Assembly (NCBI GenBank): GCA_016708845.1 | Contig: JADJFB010000004.1 | Coordinates: forward strand, 62,001-126,000 | Length of the DNA stretch: 64,000 bases | Source of the DNA: Bacteroidota bacterium | Lineage (GTDB): Bacteria; Bacteroidota; Bacteroidia; B-17B0; Aurantibacillaceae | Direction: 5' to 3' | Shown: positions 16,890 to 25,376 of the stretch, piece after piece | Position numbering within the stretch: the first letter of the stretch is position 1 | Layout of the letters: every line of letters begins with the position of its first letter | Made by a program: the position numbers and the translations under genes | The notes under the pieces: model-generated | The model's input: only the letters and a program-made list of their open reading frames with translations | Told to the model about the DNA's origin: nothing | Database searches by the model: none

Positions 16890-19241
16890 CTAATCTCTAA
16901 AAAGACTTAAGAAACCTTTCTCGGTTTTCGTTTCATTTTCATTATTAGTATAGTTGACAATGTAAAAATAGGTACCATCTGGCGCTAGACCTGTTTTTGT
17001 TTTCCCATCCCAAAAACCATTGATATCATCCCATTCATATAACTTCATTCCCCAGCGGTTATATATTTCGCAGTGCAATGTTTTTAGTCCCTTACTTGTA
17101 ATTTTAAAGACATCATTTGCTTGGTCGCCATTAGGCGTAAATACATTAGGAATTAAAAGTTCAAATTCAGAGAATACCTTTACACATTTTGTAGTTGTAT
17201 CTGTACATATATTATTATAGGCAATTAACGAAATACAACAATCGCCAATTGTAGTTAGTGGTAAAGTTAAAATGCTATTGGTTGAGATAGCATTATCACA
17301 GCTTACCCATTTAAAAGAAGTGGCATTAGTACTTAAATTATTTAACTGCAAAATGGTGCCCGTAGTTAAATTTAAATCTGCAATGCCATTAAAATTGGCA
17401 ATTGGAATAACATTATCTACAATAATGGTTTGGGTATTTGTAAATGAACAAATACCATTTGTACTTTGTATGGTATAAGTTGTATTACTTGTTGGAGTTG
17501 CAACAACAAGTGTTCCCGTGCTTGTGTTTAAAGTATTGGAGGGCGACCATGAATGTGTGCCAGATGCGCTTGCAGTAAAAATAACAGAACTTCCTATACA
17601 AATAGAATTAGTAGTACTAGTAATCATTGGTTTTTCAATAACGGTAACAGTAGATGTATTAAAGCCAGCGCATGCATTGCTGCTGGTGCCTGTAATGGTA
17701 TAAATGGTTGTAACCGTAGGATTTGCCACAACCGAATATCCAGAAGCTGAATTAAGTGTTGACGCATTTGACCATGAATAATTTACGGCACCATTTGCTG
17801 TTATGATGGTGTTTGTCCCAGCACAAATAGTTGGACTATTAACTGTAATGGTTGGTGATGACCCACTTCCTGTGCTAACCGCACAAGTTATAGTTGTAAC
17901 GCAAGCGTTATTATCTGTAATGGTTACGGTGTAGTTACCAGCAGTTAATCCTGTAAACGCATTACTGCTTTGGTTACCGCTACCTATATTATAAGTATAA
18001 GGAGCTTGTCCTCCTGATTGAGATACAATAATACTACCATCATTAACATTACAAGCAGGAGTTGTATTTGCTAAGGCAGATGAAACACTGCAAGCACCAG
18101 CAACTAGTGCAGGATTTAATAATTTAAATGTATCAGTATATTGATCTGGTAAATTTAACCAAATTGAACCGCCATTACTCCAACCCGAACACCATAAGGT
18201 ACCATCTGCTTTTACTATATAGGAAAAGGTTTCTCCAGCCATAATATCAATCACATTGGTTGCTACTAAAGAAGGTGTTAGAACGGGTGAGGTGCTAATA
18301 AGATTAATTGATCCCCACATATAACAATTTTTATTTGCATCTAACGCCATAAAATGATAACCATCATCGCAACCTGAAACAGCAACAATATTATTCAGCG
18401 TAGTTATTTTTTTTGGACTATATTCAGTACTATTATCTCCATCTCCAATACCGTCGCCCAGCCCCCAAGTATAAACATCACCATTGGCATCTAAGGCAAT
18501 AACATTTTGTGTGGTGGCTTTTATATCAATGATGTTGGAAAGTAAGGGAATGGGAGAAGGAGACAATGTTTCAGTAATAGAAGCATTTCCAATACCTAAA
18601 GTGCCAATTAGATTTGATCCAACTGTTTTAAGGGTGCCATCTGCTAATAAAATAGTAGTGGAGTAATAACTATTAGCAACCCTGACGGCATTGGTAATAT
18701 TTTGCATTTGAATAGGAATTGTATTAGCACTGTTGTAAGATCCATCTCCGAAATTTCCAGAAGTGTTGCTGCCTATACTCCAAACGCTGCCATCATATTT
18801 TACAAAACTTATGTTAGTGGAACTGGCATCTAAAAATTTAGCATTAGTAATCACTTGTGTTGGAGTGGCGCCAATACCAGAGCCCCATACCCAACCCGAA
18901 TTATCATTTTTAATAGCACCCATAATATAGCCAGTACTGTAATATTTCACATTAGTCATACTTGGGATAGGAGTAGGGGTTGTTACGCCAGTTGGTATAA
19001 TTGATGAGCTATAACCTAGTTGTTCAGAAAAATTTGAGCCCCATCCATACAATTGATTGGCTCCATTACTACATGGTCCCGTATAACAAATACTGTATCC
19101 CGAATATGAACCAACTGTATAATTTGTAGGTTGATACCATAAACGTCCACCAAAGCCATCGCCCACCATACTGTTTTGAGTAAACAGTAAATGAGAGAAT
19201 AATAAAAGGCTTAATTGAAATATGTATTTTGTTTTTTTCAA
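16890..19241 (-). CDS. Secreted RCC1-repeat protein with SprB repeat and type IX secretion tail
   Basis: The 783-residue protein starts with a signal peptide (MKKTKYIFQLSLLLFSHLLFTQ). Residues 25-370 hold at least six RCC1-like blades, recognisable by YGWGSNFSEQLGY, VWSIGSNTSGNFGDG, LKTVGSNLIGTLGIG and VYTWGLGDGIGDG. A SprB-type repeat follows (PACNVNDGSIIVSQSGG, YTVTITDNNACVTTI). Ser/Thr-rich Ig-like modules come next. The tail is a gliding-motility-associated C-terminal domain (IPNVFTPNGDQANDVFKI, then YNRWGMKLYEW, then DGTYFYIVNY). It should be exported by the Sec system and then the type IX system to the surface. The ligand is unknown; RCC1 propellers usually bind proteins. Confidence 0.88.
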   Translation of the reverse strand: MKKTKYIFQLSLLLFSHLLFTQNSMVGDGFGGRLWYQPTNYTVGSYSGYSICYTGPCSNGANQLYGWGSNFSEQLGYSSSIIPTGVTTPTPIPSMTNVKYYSTGYIMGAIKNDNSGWVWGSGIGATPTQVITNAKFLDASSTNISFVKYDGSVWSIGSNTSGNFGDGSYNSANTIPIQMQNITNAVRVANSYYSTTILLADGTLKTVGSNLIGTLGIGNASITETLSPSPIPLLSNIIDIKATTQNVIALDANGDVYTWGLGDGIGDGDNSTEYSPKKITTLNNIVAVSGCDDGYHFMALDANKNCYMWGSINLISTSPVLTPSLVATNVIDIMAGETFSYIVKADGTLWCSGWSNGGSIWLNLPDQYTDTFKLLNPALVAGACSVSSALANTTPACNVNDGSIIVSQSGGQAPYTYNIGSGNQSSNAFTGLTAGNYTVTITDNNACVTTITCAVSTGSGSSPTITVNSPTICAGTNTIITANGAVNYSWSNASTLNSASGYSVVANPTVTTIYTITGTSSNACAGFNTSTVTVIEKPMITSTTNSICIGSSVIFTASASGTHSWSPSNTLNTSTGTLVVATPTSNTTYTIQSTNGICSFTNTQTIIVDNVIPIANFNGIADLNLTTGTILQLNNLSTNATSFKWVSCDNAISTNSILTLPLTTIGDCCISLIAYNNICTDTTTKCVKVFSEFELLIPNVFTPNGDQANDVFKITSKGLKTLHCEIYNRWGMKLYEWDDINGFWDGKTKTGLAPDGTYFYIVNYTNNENETKTEKGFLSLFRD

Positions 19242-19347
19242 AACTGTCTTTATTAATAAGCTATATAATAAAGATATAAAAAAAATACGTAAGTATTTTA
19301 AAAATGTGGGTTAGTGCGCTGGATTCCTTTTATCATTATTTGGTATT

Positions 19348-21021
19348 TTGGTTTTGTTGTCAAAACAAAAAAATCGCTTTCTTTGTATAAAAAAATTGCA
19401 AAAATTACTCATATATATATGTATTGTTTTTTTGTGTGCGCAATGTGCTCAAGTAACGCCTTTAACTGGCGGTAAAAAAGACGACACGCCGCCCAAGGTT
19501 TTAACTTATAAACCAGAAAATGCTTCTTTAAATTTTAACACCAAGGTTATTGAAGTTCAGTTTAACGAATACATTGTGTTAAAAGATGTGGCTAATCAAT
19601 TTATTATTACACCACAAACTAAAGAGATGCCAGATATTCAAGCATCTGGTAAAAAATTGAAAATTACCTTTAATGAAGAACTTTTGCCAAATACAACCTA
19701 TAAAATGGCTTTTGGCAATTCAGTAACAGATTTAAACGAAGCTAATGTGTTACAAAACTTCGAATACATATTTAGTACAGGCTCAACCATTGATAGTTTA
19801 AAGGTATCGGGACAAATTTTAAACGCTACAGATAAAAAACCTGCTTCACAAATTTTAATTGGCTTATATAAAGCAGGTGCTAATGATAGTATTATATATA
19901 AGGACAAACCATTATATATTAGTAAAACAGATGGCGCCGGAAATTTTAGTTTCAATTATTTGCCCGATTCTAAATTTAAGATAGTTGGGATGAAGGATCA
20001 AAATAAAAATTTATTGTATGATGGCTCCGAAGAACAAATTGCATTTACAAAAGAATTGATAAGTGCACGGGACAGCCAACGCATTGAATTAACTCTATTT
20101 AAAGAAATTCCAAATAAGAGCTTTATTAAAAAGTCATTTTCACCAGAATATGGCAAAGCATATGTAATTTATAACAAGCCCCAAACAAGTATTAAAGAAA
20201 TTATAGCTAAAGGACTCGTATACCATACATTAAATTCCTTAAAAGATACACTTACTCTTTATTACAAAAATAAGTTCGACACATTAGAAACCTACATAAG
20301 GTATGATTCTCAAAAAACAGATACACTATATATAAAGCTAGTTTCTGCAGTTGGTCTAGATAGGGTTACGAAAAACAAAGGGGTGAAGTACGAACTTAAA
20401 ACTAATATAAGTTCAACTCTACCTTATTACAGTAATCCTTCTTTCGAATTATCTTTCCCTATCGATCCTAAAAATATTAATAAGGATAAAATCAAGTTAA
20501 TTGAAAAAACGGATACTATTATTAAGAATATACCTTTTAATTTATCTGTTCGCCAAGAATTAACTACTTTAATTGGAGTAGAAGCTGAATTTAAACCAGA
20601 AACAAGTTATACTTTAACTGTTGAAAAGGCTGCGTTTACTGATAATGCAGAAAGAATGAATGATTCTATCACTTATAAATTTAAAACAACTGCCATAGAT
20701 GATTATGCTCAGTTAAATATGAAATTGTTCTTTCCGAAGAAAGAAAACTATATAATCATGCTATTAAATGAAAAAGAACAATTAGTGAACGAAAGTTTTG
20801 TAGAATTCTCTTTAAACTCTACTTCAGAGAAAATAATAGCCTATAAAAATTTAATTCCAGGAAATTATTTTATTAAGATCGTTGAAGATGTCAATAAAAA
20901 TAGGCTTTTCGACATGGGTGATTATTTTTTAAACAAACAACCTGAAACAATTTTTGTAAATACAACCGCTATAAAATTATTAGCAGGTTGGGAAATTGAA
21001 AACGAATGGATTGTGAAATAA
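19348..21021 (+). CDS. Ig-like (Big_5) domain lipoprotein
   Basis: The protein (up to 557 residues) has a lipoprotein signal ending in the lipobox LCAQC (cysteine at about residue 33), followed by QVTPLTGGKKDDTPPKVL. The N-terminal Big_5-type Ig-like domain spans about residues 45-145 (NASLNFNTKVIEVQFNEYIV, FNEELLPNTTYKMAFG). A carboxypeptidase-regulatory-like beta domain follows, and then a long beta-rich region. Related lipoproteins are widespread in Bacteroidota but have no known function. No ATG occurs before the signal; I used TTG at 19348, with nearby TTGs as alternatives. It is divergent from the RCC1 gene. Confidence 0.75.
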   Translation: MVLLSKQKNRFLCIKKLQKLLIYICIVFLCAQCAQVTPLTGGKKDDTPPKVLTYKPENASLNFNTKVIEVQFNEYIVLKDVANQFIITPQTKEMPDIQASGKKLKITFNEELLPNTTYKMAFGNSVTDLNEANVLQNFEYIFSTGSTIDSLKVSGQILNATDKKPASQILIGLYKAGANDSIIYKDKPLYISKTDGAGNFSFNYLPDSKFKIVGMKDQNKNLLYDGSEEQIAFTKELISARDSQRIELTLFKEIPNKSFIKKSFSPEYGKAYVIYNKPQTSIKEIIAKGLVYHTLNSLKDTLTLYYKNKFDTLETYIRYDSQKTDTLYIKLVSAVGLDRVTKNKGVKYELKTNISSTLPYYSNPSFELSFPIDPKNINKDKIKLIEKTDTIIKNIPFNLSVRQELTTLIGVEAEFKPETSYTLTVEKAAFTDNAERMNDSITYKFKTTAIDDYAQLNMKLFFPKKENYIIMLLNEKEQLVNESFVEFSLNSTSEKIIAYKNLIPGNYFIKIVEDVNKNRLFDMGDYFLNKQPETIFVNTTAIKLLAGWEIENEWIVK

Positions 21022-21349
21022 GAGTTGATTCTTCTTTTTTTAAAAAATAATTAATTTTTTTTCATCTCATTTTTTCATCTCATTTTCCGTTTAAATAAAA
21101 TTTATTTTTGTGAATGATGTTTTATAAAAAAACACGACCTCTTTAAACACCTTTAAAATCAATGCATACAGAGTGTTTGTTTTTTATTTGATGTTTTATT
21201 TTTTCATATTGTTAATTTTGGTTGAGGTATTGAAAAACGGTATTAACAATTTCAACAATTTTATGTTAATAAATTAACTGCTTGGAAATTAGTTAGCGTT
21301 AATAATTTTATTTACTTCGTAGTAACAAAAATCTTAAAAACAAAAAACC
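21022..21349 (+). other. Long AT-rich leader region before the H1-like gene
   Basis: This 328-base gap is strongly AT-rich and contains no reading frame of note. TTTTTTCATCTCATTTT is repeated in tandem at about 21058-21085. A TTATTTTTG sequence near 21105 is a weak -7 candidate. No known riboswitch was recognised. Confidence 0.4.
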
Positions 21350-21535
21350 ATGGCAACAACTAAAAAAGCAGCTCCTAAAAAAGCAGTAAAAAAAGCAGCT
21401 CCAAAAAAAGCAGCTAAAAAAGCAGTAAAAAAAGCAGCTCCTAAAAAAGCAGCTAAAAAAGCAGTTAAAAAAGCAGCTCCTAAAAAAGCGGTTAAAAAAG
21501 CAGCTCCTAAAAAAGCAGCAGCTAAGAAAAAGTAA
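21350..21535 (+). CDS. Histone H1-like Lys/Ala/Pro repeat protein
   Basis: The 61-residue protein is almost entirely made of two alternating blocks, KKAAPKKA and KKAVKK or KKAAKK. It therefore resembles the C-terminal tails of eukaryotic H1, AlgP and chlamydial Hc. By analogy it may bind DNA or RNA non-specifically; that is inference. The near-identical DNA repeats (aaaaaagcagctcct) mean its length may vary by slippage. Short proteins of this kind are common in Bacteroidota. A strong terminator follows six bases after the stop. It starts with ATG after an A-rich leader. Confidence 0.8.
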   Translation: MATTKKAAPKKAVKKAAPKKAAKKAVKKAAPKKAAKKAVKKAAPKKAVKKAAPKKAAAKKK

Positions 21536-21540
21536 TAAAA

Positions 21541-21563
21541 GCCCCGCATTAGCGGGGTTTTTT
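21541..21563 (+). terminator. Terminator after the H1-like gene
   Basis: CCCCGC pairs with GCGGGG around the loop ATTA, followed by six T residues. Confidence 0.9.
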
Positions 21564-21610
21564 GTTTAAAGGCTTTTCCTTAATTCAATTAAACAATCAA
21601 CGAACACAAA

Positions 21611-21633
21611 TGCCACTATCTAAAATAGTGGCA
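21611..21633 (+). terminator. Second hairpin upstream of lipoprotein gene
   Basis: TGCCACTAT and ATAGTGGCA form a perfect nine-base stem around CTAAA, followed by a T/A-rich run. It may be a back-up terminator that insulates the next promoter. Confidence 0.6.
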
Positions 21634-21641
21634 TTTATATT

Positions 21642-21671
21642 TTTGTAACACGTGTGTTTACATTATATTTG
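21642..21671 (+). promoter_or_regulatory. Promoter of the lipoprotein gene at 21694
   Basis: TTTG at 21642-21645, an 18-base spacer and TATATTTG at 21664-21671 match the Bacteroidota promoter. The ATG lies 22 bases downstream of the -7 box. Confidence 0.7.
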
Positions 21672-21693
21672 TTCAACAAAAAAACAAACAGAC

Positions 21694-22218
21694 ATGAAAA
21701 AATTATTTACAGTATTATCAGTATTAGCTTTATCGTTAGCAATTAGTTCTTGTGGTGATAAAGGCACAAAACAAAATATAGAAGCACCAGCAGGAATGGT
21801 TGCTTTAGACTTAAGTAAGTTTGGAAAACAGTTTTCTATTTTTGTTCCAGATACAACAGCAGCAAAATTAGAAGTTGTTGAACAAAGCTGGGGAGCATTA
21901 GAAATTAGAGTTGGAAAAAATTTCCATATCTCAGTTACTGAAGATCCAGGAGATATTGAATTGAGAAAAAGTGACATTAAATCAAACGATGTAAATATTT
22001 TCAAATCATTTGTTGTAGAGGAGCCTTTAACCATTATGTGGGAAAGTGCTATTACAAAACCTGAGTATCACTTTTACACAATTAAAAAAATTGGAAACAA
22101 TAATTATGTGTTTGAAGATGTTGTTCCAACAGACGGCGAGCCTTTAGGAAAAGAAGCTATCCAAAAGATGTATGATTCAGCTAAAAATATTATTGAGAAA
22201 GCTGCACCAGACGCTTAA
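21694..22218 (+). CDS. Small putative lipoprotein of unknown function
   Basis: The 174-residue protein begins MKKLFTVLSVLALSLAIS and has a lipobox ending ISSC (cysteine at about residue 20). It is therefore predicted to be anchored in the outer membrane or inner membrane facing the periplasm. The mature part is a single acidic globular domain with alternating beta segments (LEIRVGKNFHISVTEDPG, NNYVFEDVVP). I do not recognise the family. The ATG at 21694 fits the promoter and signal peptide better than the earlier in-frame codon at 21652. A bidirectional terminator separates it from tonB. Confidence 0.75.
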   Translation: MKKLFTVLSVLALSLAISSCGDKGTKQNIEAPAGMVALDLSKFGKQFSIFVPDTTAAKLEVVEQSWGALEIRVGKNFHISVTEDPGDIELRKSDIKSNDVNIFKSFVVEEPLTIMWESAITKPEYHFYTIKKIGNNNYVFEDVVPTDGEPLGKEAIQKMYDSAKNIIEKAAPDA

Positions 22219-22235
22219 CTAATTTTTTAAATATA

Positions 22236-22276
22236 AAAAACCCCATTCACTCTTTAGTGAATGGGGTTTTCTTTTT
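22236..22276. terminator. Bidirectional terminator between lipoprotein gene and tonB
   Basis: AACCCCATTCACT pairs with AGTGAATGGGGTT around the loop CTTT, flanked by A-rich sequence to the left and T-rich sequence to the right. Confidence 0.92.
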
Positions 22277-22284
22277 AAATGAGT

Positions 22285-23097
22285 TTATTGTAATCTAAAT
22301 GCCACAGGTATATTAAATCTAACTTTAACAGGATGACCTGCATTTTTACCTACTTTTTTCCAACGAGGCATTTTATTTACAACTCGAATAACTTCTTCGT
22401 CGCAACCATAGCCAATACCTTTTAACACTTTAGCGCTTTCTACATTCCCAAATTCATTTACTACAAACGATACATAAACTGTACCTTCTATACCAATTTC
22501 TCTTGCAACAGATGGGTAAACAATATTTTGTCCTACATATTTCATTAAACCAGTTGCTCCTCCATCAAATTCAGGCATTTCATCAGCAAATGGAACTGCT
22601 TCTGTTGGCGTAGTATAAGGAAGTGAAGCAATAGAAGGATTAACAGTTGTTAAAGTTCCGGTGCCTTCTGGAGAAGTACCTGTTGCTGTTTCGGTTCCAA
22701 CTCCGGTAATAGGACTAGTTAAATTTGTAGGTTTAGTTGGTTCTGGAGCATCATCTATAATAGTTGTTGCAGTAGTGACACCTGCTGGTGCAGCAGCTGC
22801 AGCAGTATTTTCAACGGGCTCAGTAATTGGAGTTAAATCAACTTTAGTTGTATACTCAATTGGGTCTAATGCTGGATCGCTGAAAATGGTTAACTTTTCT
22901 TCTGAAGGTGTTTTGGTTGCTTTGTTGTAGGCAAAAGCAGATCCAAATACTAAGACAATGATGCTGCTTAAACAAATGATAGATTTCATAAGTGAATCAT
23001 TATAACTTTGTCTGATAGCATAAGCACCGTAATTTTTGTTTCTGTTTTCAAAAATCACTTCATTTAATTTGCTGGAGTTGTTTCCTAAGATATTCAT
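22285..23097 (-). CDS. Energy transducer TonB
   Basis: The protein (270 residues) transmits proton-motive energy from ExbB/ExbD to outer-membrane receptors. The cytoplasmic start (NEVIFENRNKNYGAYAIRQ) is typical of Bacteroidota TonB. One membrane span follows (about residues 37-55), then a Pro/Thr/Ala-rich periplasmic spacer, and the TonB C-terminal domain (VYPSVAREIGIEGTVYVSF through PVKVRFNIPVAFRL). ATG at 23097 is preferred because the frame extends upstream without any sensible protein. No exbB or exbD lies beside it. Confidence 0.92.
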   Translation of the reverse strand: MNILGNNSSKLNEVIFENRNKNYGAYAIRQSYNDSLMKSIICLSSIIVLVFGSAFAYNKATKTPSEEKLTIFSDPALDPIEYTTKVDLTPITEPVENTAAAAAPAGVTTATTIIDDAPEPTKPTNLTSPITGVGTETATGTSPEGTGTLTTVNPSIASLPYTTPTEAVPFADEMPEFDGGATGLMKYVGQNIVYPSVAREIGIEGTVYVSFVVNEFGNVESAKVLKGIGYGCDEEVIRVVNKMPRWKKVGKNAGHPVKVRFNIPVAFRLQ

Positions 23098-23194
23098 AAC
23101 TTTTATTTTATAAGGTTTATACTTCTTTTTGCTTTCAAACTTTTCTTTTTCGCGATTAAGATGGTTTGCTGATGTAAAAGTATATCGACTTAAA

Positions 23195-23225
23195 ACAAGA
23201 AACCACATCCGTTTTGGATGTGGTT
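23195..23225 (-). terminator. Terminator after the small lipoprotein gene
   Basis: On the minus strand AACCACATCC pairs with GGATGTGGTT around AAAAC, followed by the T-rich TCTTGTTTT. Confidence 0.8.
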
Positions 23226-23269
23226 AGTATGACTTGGTAAGTGGTATGTTTTAACTTAAAATTGGAAAC

Positions 23270-23699
23270 TTATTTAGTATAAGTTGCTGAACAACTGTCT
23301 CTACTTGTACTAATAGTAGTTGTGTATGTAAAAGCTATACTATTTGAACCATTAAATGTGCCTGAGCCTTGAGTAAAGCCAATAGGATTAGGCGATCCTA
23401 TTGCCTGAAGTGGTATTGTAAGCATGTTATTACTAACGCTTGCTCTCGCAGAAACGGATAGGCCAGAAAAATTATTGATAATAATCTCACTTGAATTTGT
23501 AGTTGATTTGATAATATTAACGGTGTGAGTGTTTGTCCCAGCCACTGCACTATTTTCATTCGCATTCCAGTAGGCAACATATTTTTCTCTTGGATCTGTT
23601 GATGGAGCAATTGAATCGTCCTCCTCTTTATTATTTGAAGCACAAGATGTAATTAATAATCCTGTGATAGCTATTGAGAGATAAAGTAGTTTTTTTCAT
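23270..23699 (-). CDS. Small lipoprotein, one frameshift in the signal peptide
   Basis: As written, the ATG at 23699 opens a frame that stops early. Removing one base from the T7 run at 23690-23696 gives MKKLLYLSIAITGLLITSC, a textbook lipoprotein signal, joined to a mature domain of about 125 residues. The mature part begins ASNNKEEDDSIAPSTDPREK and ends RDSCSATYTK. It shows a beta-sandwich pattern (VNIIKSTTNSSEIIINNF, SNSIAFTYTTTIS). I do not recognise a characterised family. A TAATTTTG -7 box lies at 23718-23725. Confidence 0.7.
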
Positions 23700-23742
23700 T
23701 TTGTAGGATTTGATAGTCAAAATTAAAACAAAAAGTGTTCCG

Positions 23743-24668
23743 TTATTTTTCTCTTAACGTATTTTGAGAGTAATAGGCAATTTCTTTATCAAATTTGGTT
23801 TTTGCTAATAAAGGAGCTAGACGAGAAAGAATGGTAATAATAGGTGATAATAATAAAATAGCTGTTGGTAAAACAATTCCAAAAATTCGAACTCGGAGTT
23901 TACGCTGCTCGCTACCTTGTGTCCCTTTTTTAGAAATATAATTAGCATATAATGGAAATAAGGCTCTTCCTCTTCCTTCCATTAATAAAATATTTCCTCT
24001 AATATCTAATGCGCCTTGTTGGTTTAACTGAGGCTGGATATTTTGCAATTGATTATTTTCAAAATTATCCAGAATTATTTTTCCAAATACTGGTGCATGA
24101 GCTAAATCTTTATCAGTTACTCCATATTTTGGGAAAATACCCATAAAGTTTTCTTTTTTTCCTTTTAAAACAAAAGCTAATACGTTTACCAAACTTACTA
24201 AATTAGAAGATCTGTCTACAAAAGTTATATTACCAACTAAGTTTGCTTTTACATCTAATAAACGTTTTTTCATTTTCTCTTGAGCTCCCAACCACATATT
24301 GCGACAATTAATTATGGTAATCACAGGTTTGTTAGCTAATAGTTGTTTAGCTTCAGGAGTTTGTAAAAACTACTAATAGGCACACAGATGCTTAAAAACC
24401 AAGGTTGATATACAATCACCACTAAATCATAATTAATGGAAGTGTCTATAGATAATGGTTCTAACTCGCATGGAATGCCATGCACCGTTTCTGGAAAGGC
24501 GTCAAAAAATTGAGTATAACTCCAAGGGTAAGGAAATGCATTTTTTGGTTTTACCAATAAATAATCTAATTGATAATTTTTATTATCCTCAAATGGTTTT
24601 AAAGTAGCATCTAAAGCTTGTTTTGCTTGGCCTGTTTGAGTGTAATAAACAATGAGTACTTTCTTCAT
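23743..24668 (-). CDS. DarA-like flavodoxin-fold protein (dialkylresorcinol condensing enzyme family), one frameshift
   Basis: The protein begins MKKVLIVYYTQTGQAKQ, the FMN-binding start of a flavodoxin-like fold. As written it stops at 24336. Adding one base to the A5 run at 24365-24369 gives PISSFLQTPEAKQLLANKP and joins the second half (ITIINCRNMWLGAQEKMKK), for about 308 residues. A hydrophobic segment lies near the end (IFGIVLPTAILLLSPIITIL). From memory the layout resembles DarA-type proteins of flexirubin/dialkylresorcinol clusters. No DarB ketosynthase or other pigment gene is nearby, so the role here is uncertain. Confidence 0.65.
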
Positions 24669-24737
24669 GATTTTTAGCTACTCAAATATAGCTTTTATCA
24701 ATTTAATCAATTCTTTTTTATCAGATTTTATTTATTG

Positions 24738-24745
24738 TACCTTTG
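24738..24745 (+). promoter_or_regulatory. -7 box giving a probable leaderless transcript
   Basis: TACCTTTG ends four bases before the ATG at 24750. Transcription would begin at or within a few bases of the start codon. Confidence 0.65.
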
Positions 24746-24749
24746 CTTT

Positions 24750-25331
24750 ATGATAGCCATAAACCATACCCTTATTTCGGAAGACATCTTTGATAAAAAA
24801 TTTGTATGCGACTTAAATGCCTGCAAAGGGGAGTGCTGTGTTTCGGGAGATAGCGGCGCTCCATTAGATAAAAAGGAATTGAAAATTTTAGATAAGGTAT
24901 ATCCAACTGTTAAGCCTTATATGAATGAAAAAGGAATTGCTGCGGTTGAAAAAAACGGAACTTACACTTTAGATAGCGACGGAGATTACACAACTACTTT
25001 AGTAAGTGATGGAGCAGAATGTGCCTTCGTGTTTTTTGATGATAAGAATATTGCGAAGTGCGCTATTGAGCAGGCTTATTTGGATGGGAAGATTGATTGG
25101 AAAAAACCAATCTCTTGTCATTTATATCCAATACGTATTAAAGAATATAAAGAATACGACGCCGTAAATTATCATTCGTGGCATATTTGTAAACCAGCCT
25201 GTGAGTGTGGCCAACAATTAAATGTACCAGTTTATAAATTTTTAAAGGAACCTTTGATTAGAAAATATGGCGATGCTTGGTATGAAGAGTTAGATGCCGT
25301 TTATCAGGCTTATAGTAGTAAAAAGAAATAA
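24750..25331 (+). CDS. DUF3109 family cysteine-rich protein
   Basis: The 193-residue protein has conserved cysteines in CDLNACKGECCVSGDSG, AKCAIEQ, ISCHLYPIRI and ICKPACECGQ. This spacing suggests a metal site, as in the YkgJ-like zinc/iron-binding families. The ATG at 24750 (MIAINHTLIS) is chosen over an upstream TTG because the -7 box lies between them. The function is unknown; the family is common in Bacteroidota. It is divergent from the DarA-like gene and convergent with glmS. Confidence 0.88.
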   Translation: MIAINHTLISEDIFDKKFVCDLNACKGECCVSGDSGAPLDKKELKILDKVYPTVKPYMNEKGIAAVEKNGTYTLDSDGDYTTTLVSDGAECAFVFFDDKNIAKCAIEQAYLDGKIDWKKPISCHLYPIRIKEYKEYDAVNYHSWHICKPACECGQQLNVPVYKFLKEPLIRKYGDAWYEELDAVYQAYSSKKK

Positions 25332-25376
25332 AAAAAAGCCTGTTTTGGCGGGGATTTTTAATTTTATTTATATCGG

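Noticed and set aside
17020..18666. Several short plus-strand frames within the RCC1 protein gene
   Set aside because: They have no promoter or start context and overlap a long coherent minus-strand gene.
21334..21549. Long minus-strand frame across the H1-like gene rich in Ala, Leu and Phe
   Set aside because: It is the complement of the lysine/alanine repeat codons; the plus strand has a start, a terminator and a coherent composition.
23690..23696. Phase-variable lipoprotein switched by a T7 run
   Set aside because: The run is short and many unrelated genes in this window show the same kind of defect, so sequence error is more likely.
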